From DASSUC01 sp035650075 (GTDB lineage Bacteria > Actinomycetota > Actinomycetes > Mycobacteriales > Micromonosporaceae): 42,377 nt of DNA. A program made the translations under genes and the position numbers. The stretch is taken from assembly GCA_035650075.1 (NCBI GenBank), contig DASRII010000166.1:1-42377 (forward strand), given 5' to 3'. The notes under the pieces were generated by a model that did not search any database, had not been told where the DNA came from, and saw only the letters and a program-made list of their open reading frames with translations. This document shows, piece after piece, positions 39,635 to 42,377 of the stretch; the first letter of the stretch is position 1; each line of letters opens with the position of its first letter.

Positions 39635-40465
39635 GTGCGGTTGAGCCTTAACGTGACGAACTACTCGTGGACCGGCGGGATCCACGACGAGCTGAGCCGG
39701 GTGGTCCAGCGGGCCGACGAGGCCGGCATCGACACGGTCTGGGTCTCCGACCACCTGATCCAGGCCGATCCCACGAGCGTTCCGGACTCGGAGATGCTGG
39801 AGGCGTACACGACCCTCGGGTTCCTCGCGGCGCGGACCGCGCGGGTGCGACTCGGCACGATGGTGTCGGCGGTGACGTACCGGCCAGCGGCGTTGCTCGT
39901 CAAGGCAGTGACCACATTGGACGTACTGTCCGGCGGGCGCGCCTGGCTCGGGATCGGCGCGGGTTACCACGAGGAGGAGGCTCGGGCGATGGACCTGCCG
40001 CTGCCTGCGGTGCCCGAGCGGTTCGAGCGGCTCGAGGAGACCGTTCGGCTCGCACTGCGGATGTGGTCCGACGACAGTTCACCGGGGAGCAGTCCCGCGC
40101 CGGTGCACAAGCCGCACCCGCCGATCCTCATCGGCGGCACCGGCGAACGCCGGACACTGCTGCTGGTCGCGCGGTACGCGGATGCCTGCAACCTGTTCGA
40201 CATCCCAGACCAGGGCGCGACGGTCAAGCGGAAGCTCGCCGTGCTGGCCGACCACTGTGCCGCGCTCGGCCGGCCGTACGACGACATCGAGAAGACCATC
40301 AGCACCCGGCTGTCGCCCGACGAACCGACCGGTGCGTTCGTCGAGCGGTGTCACACACTCGCCTCCTTCGGCGTCACACACGCGGTGGTCCTCACCTCCG
40401 GTCCGTGGACCGACGAAGCGTTGAAACGCCTCGCGGCCGCGGTACCGGCCGTGGAAGGGATTTGA
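39635..40465 (+). CDS. LLM-class F420-dependent oxidoreductase (luciferase-like)
   Basis: A 276-residue TIM-barrel oxidoreductase of the luciferase-like monooxygenase superfamily. Typical words are GIDTVWVSDHLIQ, RLGTMVSAVTYRPAALLVKAVTTLDVLSGGRAWLGIGAGYHEEE (in segments TLDVLSGGRAWLGIGAG and KPHPPILIGGTGERRTL). Actinobacterial members usually use F420H2 or FMNH2. The GTG at 39635 follows GAGGAGG with six bases between. It is divergent from TetR and likely repressed by it, so it may detoxify or modify the TetR ligand. A small membrane-protein gene follows five bases after its stop. Confidence 0.91.
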   Translation: MRLSLNVTNYSWTGGIHDELSRVVQRADEAGIDTVWVSDHLIQADPTSVPDSEMLEAYTTLGFLAARTARVRLGTMVSAVTYRPAALLVKAVTTLDVLSGGRAWLGIGAGYHEEEARAMDLPLPAVPERFERLEETVRLALRMWSDDSSPGSSPAPVHKPHPPILIGGTGERRTLLLVARYADACNLFDIPDQGATVKRKLAVLADHCAALGRPYDDIEKTISTRLSPDEPTGAFVERCHTLASFGVTHAVVLTSGPWTDEALKRLAAAVPAVEGI

Positions 40466-40469
40466 CGAC

Positions 40470-40823
40470 ATGGAGTTCCTGCGCCTACTGCTGCGGTACA
40501 TCCACCTGATCGGGTTCGCGATGCTCCTCGGCGGCTTTCTGGTCCAGTACCTGTCCGGGCGGCGTCAGCTCAACGTGGTGATGCAGGTCGGGCTCGGCAC
40601 GATGATCGGCAGCGGTCTGCTGCTCGCGATCCCGTTCCCGGCCGACGTCGAACTCAACTACGTCAAGCTCGCCGTCAAGCTCGGCATCGCCTTCGTGATC
40701 GGCGCGATCTTCGGGGTGACCCGCACGCGGGAACGCGCCGGAAAGGCGGTCAGCCAGCCGCTGTTCCTCGCGATCGGTGTGCTCGCCCTCGTGAACGCCG
40801 CGGTCGCGGTCTTCTGGCGCTAG
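40470..40823 (+). CDS. Small integral membrane protein
   Basis: A 117-residue protein with about four hydrophobic helices (LRYIHLIGFAMLLGGFLVQY, LNVVMQVGLGTMIGSGLLL, LAVKLGIAFVIGAIFGV, PLFLAIGVLALVNAAVAVFW). The first helix has HxxGFAMLLGG, reminiscent of haem- or copper-type membrane proteins such as CopD-like families, but no metal site is proven. Its start lies only five bases after the oxidoreductase stop, so the pair is probably one TetR-controlled operon. The stop shares CTAG with the convergent flavoprotein gene. Confidence 0.85.
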   Translation: MEFLRLLLRYIHLIGFAMLLGGFLVQYLSGRRQLNVVMQVGLGTMIGSGLLLAIPFPADVELNYVKLAVKLGIAFVIGAIFGVTRTRERAGKAVSQPLFLAIGVLALVNAAVAVFWR

Positions 40824-41947
40824 CCCCCAAGTGCAAGCATGGTCGCGGTGAACGTACGCGCGTCGAGCAGCCCGTTGCCGAGTCCCAGCTCGACCAGTGT
40901 GTCGAAGACCGCCTGATCCTTGCGGGCTGCTCGTACCGCACCGTCCACAATGGAACGGCGGCGCGCGAGCCACGCCACGGTCGAGCTGTGCCGCAGGTGC
41001 CGGCCGAGCCGCGCGCGCATGGCCGAGGCGTACCTGGCCGCTGCCTGCGCCGGGTGGCGTGCGGCCGCCTCGCCGGCGAGCGCGCCGGACTGCACGGCGT
41101 AGTAGATGCCCTCGCCGGTGAACGGGTTGATGAGCGACAGTGCGTCACCGGCGAGCAGGATCCGGCCGCGACCGATCGGCGGGCGCCGCGTCGACAGCGG
41201 CAGGTGGTGCGCGCGTAGGCCGGTCACGCCGGCAACGTCGAACTCCGGCAGCAGTTGGGCCAGCCGGTCGAGCAGGTGGGCTCGGGTGACGGGACGCCCG
41301 CGCAGTACCTCGCCGTAGCCGACGTTCGCGGTACCGTCGCCGATCGGGAAGCACCAGGCGTACGCCGGCCATCCCGCCGCGGACGTGACGATGCGCTGTT
41401 CGACAACGGCGTTGCCGGGCAGTTTCGCGTACCCCCGGATCGCCACCGCGAGATGACCCGGCGGGTTCGGGCGGTAGCCGAGCGCGCGGCGGACCACCGA
41501 GTTGGCGCCGTCGGCGCCGACCACAGCGCCCGCGGCGATCTCGCCGTCGATGACGACCAGGCCGTCGCGGGCGTGCACGTGCCGGACGGTACGCCGCCGC
41601 AGCCGCACTCCGGCGGCGACCGCGGCTCGGACGAGTCGTGCGTCGAAGACCAGGCGCGGGATCGTGTACGCCGGACGGCGCAGTTGCCGGGCCACCTCGC
41701 CGCCACCGGGCCCGATCAGGCGCAGCGCGGGGATGGGCAGGTACCCGGCCGCGGCATCGCTCACCTCGAGTCCACTGAGGACGTCGAGGGCGTGTGGGGC
41801 GATGCCGTCGCCGCACGGTTTGTCGCGGGGGAAGTCGTACCGGTCGAGCAGCAGCACCCGCGCACCGGTTCGGCGGGCAGCCAGTGCGGCGGCGGCTCCT
41901 GCCGGCCCGGCCCCGACCACCACGACGTCGTAGTCAGTAGGCCCCAC
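40820..41947 (-). CDS. Geranylgeranyl-reductase-type FAD-dependent oxidoreductase
   Basis: Flavoprotein of 375 aa when started at GTG 41947. The N-terminal FAD-binding loop is VVVVGAGPAGAAAALAAR, followed by RYDFPRDKPCGDGIAP (the CGDG pattern of this family), a GADGANSVVR block, and GRILLAGDALSLINPFTGEGI. Members reduce prenyl chains (such as menaquinone or membrane-lipid tails) or halogenate or hydroxylate small molecules; the exact substrate is unknown. The frame extends upstream to 42022, but the -10-like TACCCT seven bases before 41947 and the family start favour the shorter form. Confidence 0.9.
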   Translation of the reverse strand: MGPTDYDVVVVGAGPAGAAAALAARRTGARVLLLDRYDFPRDKPCGDGIAPHALDVLSGLEVSDAAAGYLPIPALRLIGPGGGEVARQLRRPAYTIPRLVFDARLVRAAVAAGVRLRRRTVRHVHARDGLVVIDGEIAAGAVVGADGANSVVRRALGYRPNPPGHLAVAIRGYAKLPGNAVVEQRIVTSAAGWPAYAWCFPIGDGTANVGYGEVLRGRPVTRAHLLDRLAQLLPEFDVAGVTGLRAHHLPLSTRRPPIGRGRILLAGDALSLINPFTGEGIYYAVQSGALAGEAAARHPAQAAARYASAMRARLGRHLRHSSTVAWLARRRSIVDGAVRAARKDQAVFDTLVELGLGNGLLDARTFTATMLALGG

Positions 41948-41954
41948 CGCGGTA

Positions 41955-41960
41955 AGGGTA
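41955..41960 (-). promoter_or_regulatory. Candidate -10 box for a leaderless flavoprotein gene
   Basis: TACCCT on the minus strand ends seven bases before the GTG at 41947. It shares a 32-base intergenic region with the divergent Nudix promoter. Confidence 0.5.
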
Positions 41961-41967
41961 CTCGCGC

Positions 41968-41973
41968 GATACT
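41968..41973 (+). promoter_or_regulatory. Candidate -10 box for a leaderless Nudix gene
   Basis: GATACT ends six bases before the GTG at 41980, with no ribosome site. Confidence 0.45.
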
Positions 41974-41979
41974 GCAGCG

Positions 41980-42377
41980 GTGATCGCTCCGGTGTTGCAG
42001 ACCGCTGTCTACATCCTGTCACCCGACCGCACGCACGTGTTGCTGATCCACCGCAACAGGCTGCCGGACGACATCCACAGTGGAAAGTACCTGAGCCTCG
42101 GTGGGCACGTGGAACCCGACGAGGACGTGCTCACGTGCGCCCGCCGGGAGGTACTCGAAGAGTCCGGGCTCACCACGACCGAGCTGAACCTGCGCGGGAC
42201 GGTGCTGTGGACCGGCTTCGGTGTCGCCCACCGGGACTACCTGTGCTTCGTGTTCCGCGCCGACACCTTCAGCGGTACGCCGTTGGACGGCAACGAGGAA
42301 GGCACGCTGGAATGGTACCGATCGACGACATGGCCAGCCGTCCGATGTGGGACAGCGACCACCTCTGGCTGCCGATG
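41980..42377 (+). CDS. Nudix hydrolase, apparently frameshifted near its 3' end (partial)
   Basis: Hydrolase of nucleoside-diphosphate-linked compounds. The Nudix box is intact (GHVEPDEDVLTCARREVL, then EESGL; GX5EX7REUXEEXGU), preceded by QTAVYILSPDRTHVLLIHR. At about 42314-42316 the frame changes. The read frame continues as TLEWYRSTTWPAVRCG, unlike the family, while the frame one base over reads VPIDDMASRPMWDSDHLWLP, the normal Nudix tail. One missing G in GAATGGTACC would explain this. Either the gene is recently broken or the sequence has an error. The window ends before a stop. Confidence 0.8.
   Translation, partial: MIAPVLQTAVYILSPDRTHVLLIHRNRLPDDIHSGKYLSLGGHVEPDEDVLTCARREVLEESGLTTTELNLRGTVLWTGFGVAHRDYLCFVFRADTFSGTPLDGNEEGTLEWYRSTTWPAVRCGTATTSGCR

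Overview
This is a GC-rich (roughly 70%) chromosomal stretch from an actinobacterium, most likely a soil or plant-litter filamentous genus; Micromonosporaceae-like is my guess. The evidence is the strong G/C bias at third codon positions, frequent GTG starts, many apparently leaderless promoters, PPOX and luciferase-like oxidoreductases of F420 type, an AfsR-like regulator, a DrrAB exporter, an ECF42-type sigma factor with a DGPF partner, and two CUT1 sugar importers without their own ATPase (actinobacteria usually share one MsiK-type ATPase). The genus cannot be fixed from sequence reading alone.

Layout. (1) 1-9293, plant polysaccharide region: a minus-strand CUT1 importer (binding protein, two permeases; the last is cut by the window edge) stands back to back with a plus-strand gene for a composite sigma factor (sigma2-sigma4, HxxxCxxC zinc-finger-like motif, membrane segments, C-terminal arabinose-binding AbfB/CBM42 domain). 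Two secreted enzymes follow: a ricin-lectin/GH43 glycosidase and a CBM-GH62 arabinofuranosidase, then an unknown protein. A LacI-type palindrome lies before GH43 and another before the importer. An 11-base word is shared by the leaders of the sigma and GH43 genes. I read this as an arabinoxylan/arabinan sensing, degradation and uptake locus and as the most interesting part of the window. (2) 9352-11066: a Crp/Fnr regulator, then a compact cysteine-rich metal module (ECC protein, MerR regulator, MerF/MerT-like membrane protein) behind a promoter with the 19-bp spacer typical of MerR control. (3) 11085-19175: PPOX enzyme, VOC protein, SDR, rhodanese, TrmO-like methyltransferase, prolyl oligopeptidase, secreted M4-type metalloprotease and an AlkZ-like DNA glycosylase. 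(4) 19168-25079: a LacI repressor divergent from an alpha-glucoside operon (binding protein, two permeases, GH13), followed by a sulfotransferase. (5) 26043-32733: ECF42-type sigma plus DGPF protein, divergent from DrrAB, with a large AfsR/NB-ARC regulator converging on it. (6) 32850-42377: secreted subtilase with PA domain, GNAT acetyltransferase, TrmB/LuxR-type regulator, YefM-YoeB toxin-antitoxin pair with a perfect operator, TetR regulator divergent from a luciferase-like oxidoreductase with tandem operators, a small membrane protein, a geranylgeranyl-reductase-like flavoprotein and a Nudix gene that appears frameshifted at the window end.

The window is tightly packed. Translationally coupled neighbours share ATGA or GTGA junctions, and several convergent pairs overlap at their stops. 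No rRNA, tRNA, CRISPR array, transposase or phage gene was seen. Functions are assigned from motifs read by eye; no database search was run.
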